Shown: positions 46,477 through 56,375, counted from the first letter of the stretch. The stretch: DNA of 64,000 bases from Microbacterium sp. APC 3901 (GCF_030407765.1 NZ_JASDCU010000001.1:124001-188000), one strand, 5' to 3'. A program made the numbers and translations. Notes: generated from the sequence alone by a model not told the origin.

Positions 46477-47985
46477 CTAGTCGCGGGCCGTCTGCAGCAG
46501 CGCCCACAGCTCTGCGCGGGCGGGGAACGACGACAGATCGCTGCCGAGCAGCGAACCCGCCTGGGTGATCCGCGACCGCAGCGTATGGCGGTGCACGCCG
46601 AGGGCCGCAGCCGCCGGCTCGGACTTCGCATCGTGCTCGAGCCAGGTGCGCAGCGAGTGTTCGAGGTCGCCGCCTGATCGCGCGTCATGATCGCGGAGAG
46701 GCGCGAGCCGCGACTCGGCGACCAGGCGGGCCTCGTCGGTCGCGAGCGCGCTGAGGATGCTGGATCCCGCCGCATCGGCGAAATGGAACACCCCTGCGCC
46801 GGACTGCTGTCGCAGTGCCGCGAGCGCCTGAGCGTGGGCGCGCGAGAACGCGTCGTACGACTCCGATCCCGATGCGCCGATGCGGATGCCGAAGCGTGCG
46901 GCCACCTCGTCGAGCAGTGCGTCGTCGTCCATCGACAGGCAGAGCACGACGCCCTCGGGGGACTCGGCGAGGAAGCTCGCGGTGCCGTGCTCGGCGCGGC
47001 GGCGGTCCCACCAGTCCGCGAACGGTCCGGTCGGAGCGTCCGCGGCGATCGCCACCACCACGGGCGCCGACGGCATGCCGCCGAGCACTTTGCGGGCGAG
47101 TGCCGGGTCGTCGTCGAGCAGGGAGCTCAGCAGCTGCGAGTTCAGCCGGCGCTTGCTGCGGGCGAGCTGGTCGCTCTGCTCCAGCGCGAGCCCGGCCATC
47201 GCGATCACCGACGTCACGACCGTGCGGGCCTCCGCGTCGAGTGTGTCGACCGCCAACGCGATCACTCCCCGCAGGTGTCCGCGGCGTCCGACCGTGAAGA
47301 GCGTGAACGTCTGATCGTCGATCGTGAGCGACTGCCCGGCTTCGAGTCCGCGGGTGAGGATCTCGGTCGCACGCTCGCCGAGCCGGGTCAGCCGACCCGC
47401 TGATACGGCTGACCGGGGGTGTGAGAGCTGAAGCGAGCCGGCCGCGTCGTACATGCCGACCCAGACTCCCAGGCGCCTCCCGAGTTCGGCGACGGTCGCG
47501 TCGAGCCCGCGGGGACGGAGTGCGGCCAGTGCCAGCGCACGCTGGGTGTCGAGCGCCCAGGATCTGCGGGCGTAGGCCTGAGCGGCGATGGCCTCGGAGT
47601 GCGCGCGGGCGATCGCGATGAACGGTGTGCGATAGGGCACCTCGAACAGGGGGGTCCCGCGGCGTGCGCACTCGAGGATCAGCTCCTCGGGGATTCCGGC
47701 GCGATGCACGTCCGTGCCGAAGCCGAGGCCGAGCACCCCGCGGTCCGCGAGCCGCCCCACGTACACGTCGAAGTCGGTTCCGGCGTCGAACTGGGTGCCG
47801 GTGGTCAGCAGAGCAAGGTCCTGGGCGAGGAACGGCGTCGGATCGGCGAGGTCGGAGCTGTGCACCCAGCGCAGGGGGCGATCGAGCGCGCCCGCCGGAA
47901 GGTCGCTCTCGTTCGAGATCAGCCCGAGTCCGAGGTCGCGACGCCGGAACAGAGCGCGCAGGGTGGGCTGCTCTGCGTCATCCAT
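46477..47985 (-). CDS. PucR family transcriptional regulator
   Basis: A 502-aa protein with an N-terminal PucR domain (LRWVHSSDLADPTPFLAQDLALLTTG), a middle GGDEF-like/ligand region, and a C-terminal PucR helix-turn-helix (LRTWLEHDAKSEPAAAALGVHRHTLRSRI). PucR-type proteins often activate amine, purine or GABA catabolism. It is divergent from gabT and the putrescine oxidase cluster, its likely targets. Confidence 0.88.
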   Translation of the reverse strand: MDDAEQPTLRALFRRRDLGLGLISNESDLPAGALDRPLRWVHSSDLADPTPFLAQDLALLTTGTQFDAGTDFDVYVGRLADRGVLGLGFGTDVHRAGIPEELILECARRGTPLFEVPYRTPFIAIARAHSEAIAAQAYARRSWALDTQRALALAALRPRGLDATVAELGRRLGVWVGMYDAAGSLQLSHPRSAVSAGRLTRLGERATEILTRGLEAGQSLTIDDQTFTLFTVGRRGHLRGVIALAVDTLDAEARTVVTSVIAMAGLALEQSDQLARSKRRLNSQLLSSLLDDDPALARKVLGGMPSAPVVVAIAADAPTGPFADWWDRRRAEHGTASFLAESPEGVVLCLSMDDDALLDEVAARFGIRIGASGSESYDAFSRAHAQALAALRQQSGAGVFHFADAAGSSILSALATDEARLVAESRLAPLRDHDARSGGDLEHSLRTWLEHDAKSEPAAAALGVHRHTLRSRITQAGSLLGSDLSSFPARAELWALLQTARD

Positions 47986-48036
47986 GCCGATGCTCCTCTC
48001 CCGTCATCGGGGCCGGAGGTGTACGGTCGGGCGATG

Positions 48037-48049
48037 ATCTCTACGAGAT
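48037..48049. promoter_or_regulatory. Palindrome between the PucR gene and gabT
   Basis: ATCTC-TAC-GAGAT, a perfect 5-bp inverted repeat with a 3-bp centre, in the 116-nt divergent region. Candidate operator for the PucR protein. Confidence 0.4.
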
Positions 48050-48088
48050 TGTACAGCCGGGCGAATGCGGCTGTGGTGGATCCGGTCG

Positions 48089-48094
48089 TACGCT
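48089..48094 (+). promoter_or_regulatory. Leaderless-type -10 box for gabT
   Basis: TACGCT ends 7 nt before ATG 48102; no ribosome binding site is seen. Confidence 0.45.
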
Positions 48095-48101
48095 CACGGA
48101 C

Positions 48102-49469
48102 ATGGCTCTCCTCGACACCGCAGCTGTTGCAATCCCCCTCGGTGGACCCGACCTCCCCCAAGAGCGTCGCCTCGTGACCGACCTCCCCGGCCCCCGCTCG
48201 GCCGAGATCCTCGCACGCAAGGCGGGCGCCGTCGCCGCCGGCGTCGGGCACACTGTTCCGGTCGCGGCCGTCGCCGCCGGCGGAGGAGTGGTCGTCGATG
48301 CCGACGGGAACTCGCTGATCGACCTCGGCTCGGGCATCGCCGTGACGACCGTCGGCAACGCGCACCCCAAGATCGCCGCAGCAGTGGCCGCTCAGGCCGC
48401 GCAGTTCACCCACACCTGCTTCATGATCTCGCCGTACGAGTCGTACATCGAGGTGGCAGAGGCGCTGAACCGTCTCACCCCCGGCGCCTTCGCCAAGAAG
48501 AGCGCCCTGTTCAACTCCGGCGCAGAGGCCGTCGAGAACGCGATCAAGATCGCCCGCAAGCACACCGGCCGCCAGGCGGTCGTCGCCTTCGACCACGGCT
48601 ACCACGGCCGCACCAACCTGACGATGGCGCTGACCGCCAAGTCGATGCCCTACAAGAGCGGCTTCGGGCCGTTCGCCCCCGAGGTCTACCGCGCACCGAT
48701 GTCGTACCCGTTCCGCGACGGACTCGAGGGTGGCGAGGCCGCGGCCCGCGTCATCCTGCAGCTCGAGAAGCAGATCGGCGCCGACAACCTCGCCGCCGTC
48801 ATCATCGAGCCCATCCAGGGCGAGGGCGGGTTCATCGTCCCGGCCGACGGATTCCTCCCGGCGATCGCCGACTGGTGCCGAGCCAATGGCGTCGTCTTCA
48901 TCGCCGACGAGGTGCAGACCGGCTTCGCCCGCACCGGCCACATGTTCGCCAGCGAGATCTTCGGCATCGAGCCCGACCTCATCACGACGGCCAAGGGCAT
49001 CGCGGGCGGGCTTCCTCTCGCCGCCGTCACCGGGCGCTCCGAGATCATGGACGCCTCGCACGCGGGCGGCCTCGGGGGCACCTACGGGGGCAACCCGATC
49101 GCCTGTGCGGCCGCGCTCGCCGCGATCGACGTCTTCGAGAACGACGGCGTGATCGAGCGTGCCCGTGAGATCGGTGAGATCCTCACGACGCGCCTCGCGG
49201 CCATGCAGCAGAAGGATGCCCGCATCGGCGACATCCGCGGTCACGGCGCGATGATCGCCGCCGAGTTCGTGGACCCCGAGACGAACGCGCCGGATGCCGC
49301 ACTCACCGCTGCCGTCGCCAAGGCGTGCGTCGCGCAGGGCGTCATCGTGCTCACCTGCGGCACCTACGGCAACGTCATCCGCTTCCTGCCCCCGCTCTCG
49401 ATCGGCGACGATCTGCTGAACGAGGGCCTCGACGTCGTCGCGGGCGCACTCGCGGCGAACGCGGGCTGA
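48102..49469 (+). CDS. gabT: 4-aminobutyrate aminotransferase
   Basis: Transfers the amino group of GABA to 2-oxoglutarate, giving succinate semialdehyde. The 455-aa class-III aminotransferase has FNSGAEAVENAIKIARKHTG, FDHGYHGRTNLTMALTAK, IIEPIQGEGGFIVP, ADEVQTGFARTG and the PLP lysine in TTAKGIAGGLPLA. ATG 48102 gives the family N-terminus. It is followed by a hairpin and then the putrescine oxidase gene, so expression of the two may differ. Confidence 0.94.
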   Translation: MALLDTAAVAIPLGGPDLPQERRLVTDLPGPRSAEILARKAGAVAAGVGHTVPVAAVAAGGGVVVDADGNSLIDLGSGIAVTTVGNAHPKIAAAVAAQAAQFTHTCFMISPYESYIEVAEALNRLTPGAFAKKSALFNSGAEAVENAIKIARKHTGRQAVVAFDHGYHGRTNLTMALTAKSMPYKSGFGPFAPEVYRAPMSYPFRDGLEGGEAAARVILQLEKQIGADNLAAVIIEPIQGEGGFIVPADGFLPAIADWCRANGVVFIADEVQTGFARTGHMFASEIFGIEPDLITTAKGIAGGLPLAAVTGRSEIMDASHAGGLGGTYGGNPIACAAALAAIDVFENDGVIERAREIGEILTTRLAAMQQKDARIGDIRGHGAMIAAEFVDPETNAPDAALTAAVAKACVAQGVIVLTCGTYGNVIRFLPPLSIGDDLLNEGLDVVAGALAANAG

Positions 49470-49510
49470 CAGGCCTGCGGTCGCGGCTCGCCGCGTCCGC
49501 CACCACACGT

Positions 49511-49551
49511 CCGGCCGCGACGAGGATCGGGGGATTTCGAGTCGCGGCCGG
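49511..49551 (+). terminator. Hairpin between gabT and the oxidase gene
   Basis: 11-bp perfect stem (49511-49521 with 49541-49551) with a 19-nt loop in the 111-nt gap. It may partly separate gabT from the downstream genes. Confidence 0.5.
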
Positions 49552-49580
49552 CACATACATTTCCAACGAAGGAGAAGCAG

Positions 49581-50984
49581 ATGGCTGAGATCACTCGCGA
49601 CGTGCTGATCGTCGGAGCCGGAGCCGCAGGGCTCACGGCCGCGAACGACCTGCGCAAGGCCGGACTGTCGGTCGCCGTCCTCGAAGCACGTGACCGCGTC
49701 GGCGGCCGCCTGTGGACCGACGTCATCGACGGCGCCATGCTCGAGATCGGCGGCCAGTGGGTCTCGCCGGATCAGGATGCGCTGAAGGACACGATCGAGG
49801 AGCTGGGGCTCGAGACCTACAGCCGCTATCGCGAAGGCGACAGCGTGTACGTCGGCCCCGACGGACAGACTCACCGCTTCACGGGCGAGATGTTTCCGGT
49901 GTCCGCCGAGACCGAGGCCGTCATCGCCGAGATCACCGAGCGCCTCGACGCCATGGTCGCCGAGATCGACCCCGATCGCCCCTGGGCGCACGCCAAGGCC
50001 GAAGAGTGGGACTCGGTCACGTGGGACGCCTGGCTGCGGGCGCAGACCGATGACGACGAGGCCGTGCGCAACCTGGCCTTCGCCACCGGCTCCGCGATGC
50101 TCACCAAGCCCACGCACTCGTTCTCGTTGCTGCAGTCGTTGTTGATGGCGGCATCCGCCGGTTCGTACTCGAACCTCGTCGACGCCGACTTCATCCTCGA
50201 CGAGCGCGTCGTCGGCGGCCTGCAGAAGGTGCCGCTGCTGCTCGCCGAGCGCCTCGGAGACGACGTGCTGCTGAACCAGCCGGTGCGCTCGCTCGAGTGG
50301 ACCCCCTCGGCAGGCGCGGGAGCCCCGTCGTCGGTCGTCGCGACGACGGACGACACGACCGTGCGCGCCCGCTTCGCGATCCTCGCGCACGCTCCGGTGC
50401 TCTACAGCCGCATCGCATTCGCGCCGCCGCTGCCGCGTCGTCAGCACCAGATGCACCAGCACATCTCGATGGGCTTCGTGATCAAGGTGCACGCCGTCTA
50501 CGACCGTCCGTTCTGGCGCGAGCAGGGTCTCAGCGGCACCGCGTTCAGCCCCTACGAGCTCTCGCACGAGGCGTACGACAACACCAATCACGGCGACGAG
50601 CGCGGCACCCTGGTCGGCTTCGTCAGCGACCAGAACGCCGACGATCTGTTCACGCTGTCGGCAGAGGAGCGCAAGGAGCGCATCCTCGAATCGCTGTCGC
50701 ACTATTACGGCGACGAGGCGAAGAACCCCGTCGTGTACTACGAGAGCGACTGGGGCACCGAGGAGTGGACTCGCGGCGCGTACGCGGCGAGCTTCGACAT
50801 GGGCGGACTGCACCGCTACGGCGCGGACCTGCGGTCGGCCGTCGGACCCATCCACTTCGCCTGCAGCGACATGGCAGGAGCCGGCTACCAGCACGTCGAC
50901 GGCGCGATCCGCATGGGACACCTCGTCGCTTCGAACATCGTCGAAGCCACGCGCGGCGCGGGCGACACCGCCGAGGTCGGCTGA
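49581..50984 (+). CDS. puo: Flavin monoamine oxidase, putrescine oxidase-like
   Basis: A 467-aa FAD enzyme with the dinucleotide-binding VLIVGAGAAGLTAANDLRKA and ARDRVGGRLWT motifs and the C-terminal FAD segment CSDMAGAGYQHVDGAIRMG. It resembles actinobacterial putrescine oxidases, which convert putrescine to 4-aminobutanal with release of peroxide and ammonia. The adjacent GABA-degrading genes support this substrate. ATG 49581 has GAAGGAGAAGC upstream. Its stop overlaps the next start. Confidence 0.86.
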   Translation: MAEITRDVLIVGAGAAGLTAANDLRKAGLSVAVLEARDRVGGRLWTDVIDGAMLEIGGQWVSPDQDALKDTIEELGLETYSRYREGDSVYVGPDGQTHRFTGEMFPVSAETEAVIAEITERLDAMVAEIDPDRPWAHAKAEEWDSVTWDAWLRAQTDDDEAVRNLAFATGSAMLTKPTHSFSLLQSLLMAASAGSYSNLVDADFILDERVVGGLQKVPLLLAERLGDDVLLNQPVRSLEWTPSAGAGAPSSVVATTDDTTVRARFAILAHAPVLYSRIAFAPPLPRRQHQMHQHISMGFVIKVHAVYDRPFWREQGLSGTAFSPYELSHEAYDNTNHGDERGTLVGFVSDQNADDLFTLSAEERKERILESLSHYYGDEAKNPVVYYESDWGTEEWTRGAYAASFDMGGLHRYGADLRSAVGPIHFACSDMAGAGYQHVDGAIRMGHLVASNIVEATRGAGDTAEVG

Positions 50985-51868
50985 TGACCGGCGCGGTCGT
51001 CGTCGGCTACACGGCGACGGATGCGGGAGCGGATGCCGCGGCGCTCGGCGCGCGGCTCGCCCGCAGCCTCGGTGCGGTCCTGCACCTCGTGATCGTGCTG
51101 CCCGCGGAGGGCACCCGCAGCGCGGCCGTCCCCCCGGAGCGCGCCTACGAAGAACACATCCGGCGACAGGCGAAGCAGTGGCTCGAGGATGCCGTCGTGC
51201 GGCTGCCCCAGGAGCTCACCCGCACGGGGCACGTGCGCTTCGCCGAGTCGTTCGCCGAGGGGCTCATCGCCGCCGGTGAGGAGTTCGACGCTCGCCTGAT
51301 CGTCATCGGCACCGCAGGCGGCAGCCTCTTCGGCCGTCATCGCCTCGGCAGCGTCGCCTCCGAGCTGCTGCACTCGTCGACCATCCCCGTCGCGCTGGCC
51401 CCGGCCGGTACGGCGGAGCAGGACGACCATGTGCTCCCGAGGGTGACGGCGGCGGTCGGCAACCGCGCCGGCGCCGACAATCTCCTCGACGAGGCCGCCG
51501 CGATCGCGAGCGAGTCCCGCGTCGGTCTCCGACTGGTCTCGCTCGTGCCGTTCGACGTGCCGCCCGGCCTCGACACCGGCGCGATCCGCCTGGTCGGCGA
51601 CGAGCACGCGAACGAAGTGCTCGAGGTGGCCAAGGGGCTGCTGCCCGAAGAGCTGAAGGCCGAGGTCGAAGAGGCCCCCGGCGACACGGTCGAAGACGCC
51701 GTCGCGAATCTCACCTGGCTGCCCGGTGAGGTCGTCCTCGTCGGTTCCAGCCGTCTGGCGCAGCCGCGCCGCCTGTTCCTGGGCTCGACCGCAGCGAAGA
51801 TGCTGCACGAACTGCCCGTGCCCATGATCGTCGTCCCGCGCACCCGCGCCGAAGCAGGAGTCCGCTGA
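50984..51868 (+). CDS. Two-domain universal stress protein
   Basis: A 294-aa protein with two Usp domains in tandem, each with the nucleotide-loop pattern near its end (GTAGGSLFGRHRLGSVASEL and GSSRLAQPRRLFLGSTAAKM). Tandem Usp proteins bind ATP in several actinobacteria. The position, overlapping both the oxidase and the permease genes, suggests it modulates amine uptake or catabolism (inference). The longer frame from 50297 is a shadow. Confidence 0.88.
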   Translation: MTGAVVVGYTATDAGADAAALGARLARSLGAVLHLVIVLPAEGTRSAAVPPERAYEEHIRRQAKQWLEDAVVRLPQELTRTGHVRFAESFAEGLIAAGEEFDARLIVIGTAGGSLFGRHRLGSVASELLHSSTIPVALAPAGTAEQDDHVLPRVTAAVGNRAGADNLLDEAAAIASESRVGLRLVSLVPFDVPPGLDTGAIRLVGDEHANEVLEVAKGLLPEELKAEVEEAPGDTVEDAVANLTWLPGEVVLVGSSRLAQPRRLFLGSTAAKMLHELPVPMIVVPRTRAEAGVR

Positions 51869-53412
51869 TGAGCAGCTCGAACCGGGCGACGGAGCCCGAA
51901 TCAGGAGTCACGACAGGAATCTCCACCAAAGGGCTGAGTGCGGGCACCGTCGGTCTCATCGGGGCCGTGGTGATCGGCATCTCCTGCATCGCTCCGGCCT
52001 ACACGTTCACCGCAGCCGTGGGGCCCACGGCCTCCGAGGTCGGCGCGCAGATCCCGGCCGTCATCCTCCTCGGGTTCATCCCGATGCTCCTCGTGGCCTT
52101 CGGATACCGGGAGCTCAACAACCGGATGCCGGATTCGGGAACCTCCTTCACCTGGGCGACGCGGGCGTTCGGCCCGTGGATCGGGTGGATGGCCGGATGG
52201 GGCCTGATCGTGGCGACCATCCTGGTGCTGTCCAACCTCGCGGGCGTGGCGGTGGACTTCCTCTTCCTGCTGCTCTCGCAGATCACCGGCAACGCGGACA
52301 TCGCGGCGATCGCGTCGAACACCTGGGTCAACATCGGCGTGTGCCTGCTCTTCATGCTCGGTGCCACATGGATCTCGTACCGCGACATGCAGACCACGCA
52401 GAAACTGCAGTACTGGCTCGTCAGCTTCCAGATCCTCGTGTTGGTCTTCTTCGCCGGCGCCGCGATCGTGCAGGCGGTGAACGGCAACGGCTTCGACTAC
52501 CAGCCGTTCGACCTCAACTGGTTCAACCCGTTCGCGATCTCGTCGTTCAGCGCCGTCGCCGCCGGTCTCTCGCTGTCGATCTTCATCTTCTGGGGGTGGG
52601 ACGTCACTCTCACGATGAACGAGGAGACCAAGGATCCCGAGAAGACACCGGGTCGCGCCGCGACCGCCACGGTTCTCACCATCGTCTCGCTGTACCTGCT
52701 GCTCGCCGTCGCGATGATCATGTTCGCGGGCGTCGGCGACGGCGAGCTCGGCCTCGGCAACGGCGACATCCAGGAGAACGTGTTCTTCCACCTCTCCGGT
52801 CCGATTCTCGGCCCGCTGGCGTTCCTCGTCTCGCTCGCGGTGCTCACGAGTTCCGCGTCGTCTCTCCAGTCGACGTTCGTGGGGCCCGCGCGGACCCTGC
52901 TCGCGATGGGACACTACGGCGCACTGCCCAAGCCCTTCGCCAAGGTCAGCCCGCGGTTCTTCACCCCCGGGTTCGCGACCATCGTGTCGGCCATCGTCGC
53001 GTCGGCGTTCTACGCGGTGATGCGCGTGGTCAGCGAGGACACGCTCTGGGACACCATCCTGACGCTCGGCATGATGATCTGCTTCTATTACGGCATCACG
53101 GCCTTCGCCTGCGTCTGGTACTTCCGCAAGCAGTGGTTCGACTCGACGAGGAATCTGTTCTTCACGTTCCTGTTCCCGCTCATCGGCGGGATCATCCTCG
53201 GGATCCTGTTCTTCACGACGCTGATCGACTCCATGGACCCGGCCTACGGCTCCGGGTCGCAGATCGGCGGCGTCGGCATCGTCTTCATCCTCGGGATGCT
53301 CATCATCGTGGTCGGCATCGCGGTGATGATCTGGCAGCGGATCAAGCGCCCGGCGTTCTTCCGCGGCGAGACGCTCGGGATGGATGCTCCTGCGAGCATC
53401 CGCAGACGCTGA
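51868..53412 (+). CDS. APC family amino acid/polyamine permease
   Basis: A 514-aa membrane protein with about twelve predicted segments and the APC start (GLIGAVVIGISCIAPAYTFT, PDSGTSFTWATRAFGPWIGW). Given its neighbours it probably imports putrescine or GABA; the sequence alone does not say which. Its start overlaps the Usp stop. The aldehyde dehydrogenase gene follows after 47 nt. Confidence 0.9.
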   Translation: MSSSNRATEPESGVTTGISTKGLSAGTVGLIGAVVIGISCIAPAYTFTAAVGPTASEVGAQIPAVILLGFIPMLLVAFGYRELNNRMPDSGTSFTWATRAFGPWIGWMAGWGLIVATILVLSNLAGVAVDFLFLLLSQITGNADIAAIASNTWVNIGVCLLFMLGATWISYRDMQTTQKLQYWLVSFQILVLVFFAGAAIVQAVNGNGFDYQPFDLNWFNPFAISSFSAVAAGLSLSIFIFWGWDVTLTMNEETKDPEKTPGRAATATVLTIVSLYLLLAVAMIMFAGVGDGELGLGNGDIQENVFFHLSGPILGPLAFLVSLAVLTSSASSLQSTFVGPARTLLAMGHYGALPKPFAKVSPRFFTPGFATIVSAIVASAFYAVMRVVSEDTLWDTILTLGMMICFYYGITAFACVWYFRKQWFDSTRNLFFTFLFPLIGGIILGILFFTTLIDSMDPAYGSGSQIGGVGIVFILGMLIIVVGIAVMIWQRIKRPAFFRGETLGMDAPASIRRR

Positions 53413-53459
53413 CCGCGTCCGCCGCATCCGGCTTTCCTCCTCCCCACAGAAAGAGATTC

Positions 53460-54926
53460 ATGAGCACTCAGACTGAGCAGGCGCTGCTCGACAGCATCCC
53501 CACCGGCCTCTTCATCGGGGGAGAGTGGATCGACGGCGAGACCGGCGGCACGTTCGACGTGCAGGACCCGGCGACAGGCGCGGTCATCCGCACGATCGCC
53601 GACGCGACGCCGGGCGACGGCATCCGAGCACTGGATGCTGCCGTCGCCGCGCAGGACGAATGGGCGGCCACGGCGCCGCGCACCCGGAGTGAGATCCTCC
53701 GGCGCGCCTTCGACCTCGTGCAGGAGCACAAGGAGGACCTCGCGCTGCTGATGACCCTCGAGATGGGCAAGCCTCTCGCCGAGGCCCGCGGCGAGGTCGC
53801 CTACGGCGGTGAGTTCCTGCGCTGGTTCAGCGAGGAGGCGGTGCGCATCAGCGGACGCTACGGCATCAATCCCGAGGGCACCGGCCACATGGTCGTCTCA
53901 CAGCGGCCCGTCGGCCCCTCGTTCTTCGTCACCCCGTGGAACTTCCCGTTCGCGATGGCGACGCGCAAGATCGCTCCGGCTCTCGCGGCCGGATGCACCG
54001 TCGTCATCAAGCCCCCGGCACTCACGCCGCTGACCACGATGTTCTTCACGTCGCTGCTCGAGAAGGCGGGCCTTCCCGCCGGCGTCGTCAACGTCGTGCA
54101 GACCTCGAAGTCGTCGGCGCTCTCGGCGCCGATCATCGCCGACCCCCGTCTGCGCAAGCTGTCGTTCACCGGCTCGACCGAGGTGGGCCGCAAACTCATC
54201 GCGCAGGCCGCCGAGGGCGTGCTGCGGGTCTCGATGGAGCTCGGCGGCAACGCCCCGTTCGTCGTGTTCGACGATGCCGACCTCGACAAGGCGGTCGACG
54301 GCGCTCTGGCGGCGAAGTTCCGCAACATCGGCCAGGCGTGCACCGCGGCCAACCGCTTCATCGTGCACAAGGACGTCGCGGACGAGTTCGCCCGCAAGGT
54401 CACCGAGCGTGTGAAGTCGATGAAGATCGGCCGCGGCACCGAAGACGGCGTCTCGATCGGACCGCTCATCGACGAGGGCGCGGTCGCGAAGGCGGGCGAG
54501 CTCGTCGACGACGCCGTCGAACGTGGTGCCACGCTGCTCGCCGGCGGCAAGGCGCTAGAGGGCACCGGAACGTTCTACGAGCCGACCGTGCTCACCGATG
54601 TGGTCGCGGGCTCGGCGATCCTCCGCGAGGAGATCTTCGGCCCGGTGCTCGCGATCGCGACGTTCGAGACCGAGGACGACGCGGTTCGTCTCGCGAACGA
54701 CACCGAGTACGGACTCGTCTCGTACGTGTTCACCGAGAACCTGCAGCGCGGGCAGCGCATGATCGACAGGCTCGAGACCGGCATGATGGGTCTCAACGTG
54801 GGCGTCGTGTCGAACGCGGCGGCACCCTTCGGTGGCGTCAAGCAGTCCGGCGTCGGCCGAGAGGGCGGCCTCGAGGGCATCCACGAGTACCTGTCCACCA
54901 AGTACACGCTGATCCCGATCTCCTGA
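53460..54926 (+). CDS. gabD: Succinate-semialdehyde dehydrogenase, GabD-like
   Basis: A 488-aa aldehyde dehydrogenase with the cofactor region TPWNFPFAMATRKIAPALAA, the glutamate motif MELGGNAPFVVF and the catalytic cysteine in NIGQACTAANR. Long GabD-type enzymes oxidise succinate semialdehyde to succinate with NAD(P), the last step after GabT. A role on 4-aminobutanal cannot be excluded. ATG 53460 has AAAGAGA upstream. A hairpin follows. Confidence 0.88.
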   Translation: MSTQTEQALLDSIPTGLFIGGEWIDGETGGTFDVQDPATGAVIRTIADATPGDGIRALDAAVAAQDEWAATAPRTRSEILRRAFDLVQEHKEDLALLMTLEMGKPLAEARGEVAYGGEFLRWFSEEAVRISGRYGINPEGTGHMVVSQRPVGPSFFVTPWNFPFAMATRKIAPALAAGCTVVIKPPALTPLTTMFFTSLLEKAGLPAGVVNVVQTSKSSALSAPIIADPRLRKLSFTGSTEVGRKLIAQAAEGVLRVSMELGGNAPFVVFDDADLDKAVDGALAAKFRNIGQACTAANRFIVHKDVADEFARKVTERVKSMKIGRGTEDGVSIGPLIDEGAVAKAGELVDDAVERGATLLAGGKALEGTGTFYEPTVLTDVVAGSAILREEIFGPVLAIATFETEDDAVRLANDTEYGLVSYVFTENLQRGQRMIDRLETGMMGLNVGVVSNAAAPFGGVKQSGVGREGGLEGIHEYLSTKYTLIPIS

Positions 54927-54937
54927 CCACCACCTCC

Positions 54938-54974
54938 GGTCCGGGTCCCTGATCCTGTCGAAGGGGCCCGGACC
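54938..54974 (+). terminator. Hairpin between the two aldehyde dehydrogenase genes
   Basis: 13-bp stem (54938-54950 with 54962-54974, one G-U) with an 11-nt loop, 11 nt after the gabD stop. Confidence 0.55.
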
Positions 54975-54995
54975 ACCAACATGAGAGGACTCGAC

Positions 54996-56363
54996 ATGAC
55001 CACCGATTACGCCGTCATCAACCCCGCCACCGGAGAGACGCTGGCGTCCTTCGACACGTTCACGGATGCGCAGATCGAGGAGGCCGTCGCGGCCGCCGAC
55101 GAGGCGCACCGCGACTGGTCGCGTTCCTCGACCGTCGCCGAGCGCGCAGCGCTGCTGCGCCGTGCGGCCGAGCTGCACCGCGAGCGCCGCGAGGAGCTCG
55201 CCGACGTGTTCGTGCGCGAGATGGGCAAGCCCCGCGAGGCCGCCCTCGGTGAGGTGGATTTCGCCGCCGACATCGCCGAGTACTACGCCGACCAGGCCGA
55301 GGCGATCATGGCCGACCAGCCGATCGCCATCCTCGGAGACGGCTCGGCGATCGTTCGTCGTTCGTCGCTCGGACCGCTCGTCGGCATCATGCCGTGGAAC
55401 TTCCCGGCCTACCAGATCGTGCGCTTCGCAGCTCCGAACCTGATCGTGGGAAACACCATCCTGCTCAAGCCCGCGCCGCAGTGCCCCGAGTCGTCGACCG
55501 CGATCGAGGCGATCTATCACGACGCCGGATTCCCGAAGGGCGCGTATCAGAACGTCCTCGCGACGAACGACCAGATCGCCGACATGATCGCCGACCCGCG
55601 CGTGCAGGGCGTCTCGCTCACGGGATCCGAGCGGGCCGGTGCCGCGGTCGCCGAGATCGCCGGACGCAACCTCAAGAAGGTCGCACTCGAACTCGGCGGG
55701 TCCGACCCGTTCATCGTGCTCTCCACCGATGACCTCGACGCCACGGTGCAGGCCGGCGTCGACGCGCGTCTCGACAACAACGGTCAGGCGTGCAACGGCG
55801 CGAAGCGCTTCATCATCGTCGACGGCCTGTACGACCAGTTCGTCGAGAAGTTCACCGCGGCGATGGCCGCGGTGACGGCGACCGACCCGACGCTCGACGA
55901 CACCGTGCTCGGCCCGGTGTCGTCCGAGACGGCGGCCGAGAACCTGCAGAAGCAGATCGACCAGGCCGTCGAGCAGGGTGCCACGCTGCTGACCGGCGGC
56001 ACGCGCGACGGAGCATTCTTCGCGCCGACCGTGCTCGCTGACGTGACCCCCGAGATGAACGTCTACCGCGAGGAGCTCTTCGGCCCCGCTGCGGTCGTCT
56101 ACCGGGTCGCCGACGAGGACGCCGCGGTCGCCCTCGCGAACGACACGCCCTTCGGTCTCGGCTCGTACGTCTTCACCACCGACGCCGAGCAGGCCGAACG
56201 GGTCGCCGACAACATCGAGGCGGGGATGGTCTACGTCAACCTCGTGCTGGCCGACAGCCCCGAGCTGCCGTTCGGCGGCATCAAGCGCAGCGGCACCTCG
56301 CGTGAGCTGGGGCACCTCGCCGCCGACGAGTTCGTCAACAAGAAGCTCATCCGCATCGGCTGA
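54996..56363 (+). CDS. Sad/short-type aldehyde dehydrogenase
   Basis: A 455-aa aldehyde dehydrogenase resembling Sad/YneI and mycobacterial GabD1 (INPATGETL start, IMPWNFPAYQIVRFAAPNL, ALELGGSDPFIVL, catalytic cysteine in NNGQACNGAKRF). It may oxidise succinate semialdehyde or 4-aminobutanal, giving the pathway its second aldehyde step. ATG 54996 has GAGAGGA at good spacing; ATG 54981 in frame overlaps that site and is less likely. Confidence 0.88.
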   Translation: MTTDYAVINPATGETLASFDTFTDAQIEEAVAAADEAHRDWSRSSTVAERAALLRRAAELHRERREELADVFVREMGKPREAALGEVDFAADIAEYYADQAEAIMADQPIAILGDGSAIVRRSSLGPLVGIMPWNFPAYQIVRFAAPNLIVGNTILLKPAPQCPESSTAIEAIYHDAGFPKGAYQNVLATNDQIADMIADPRVQGVSLTGSERAGAAVAEIAGRNLKKVALELGGSDPFIVLSTDDLDATVQAGVDARLDNNGQACNGAKRFIIVDGLYDQFVEKFTAAMAAVTATDPTLDDTVLGPVSSETAAENLQKQIDQAVEQGATLLTGGTRDGAFFAPTVLADVTPEMNVYREELFGPAAVVYRVADEDAAVALANDTPFGLGSYVFTTDAEQAERVADNIEAGMVYVNLVLADSPELPFGGIKRSGTSRELGHLAADEFVNKKLIRIG

Positions 56364-56375
56364 GCGTGCGGAACC

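Noticed and set aside
47919..50921. 1000-aa minus-strand reading frame
   Set aside because: Antisense to gabT and the oxidase gene, which have clear motifs; long antisense frames are expected in high-GC DNA.
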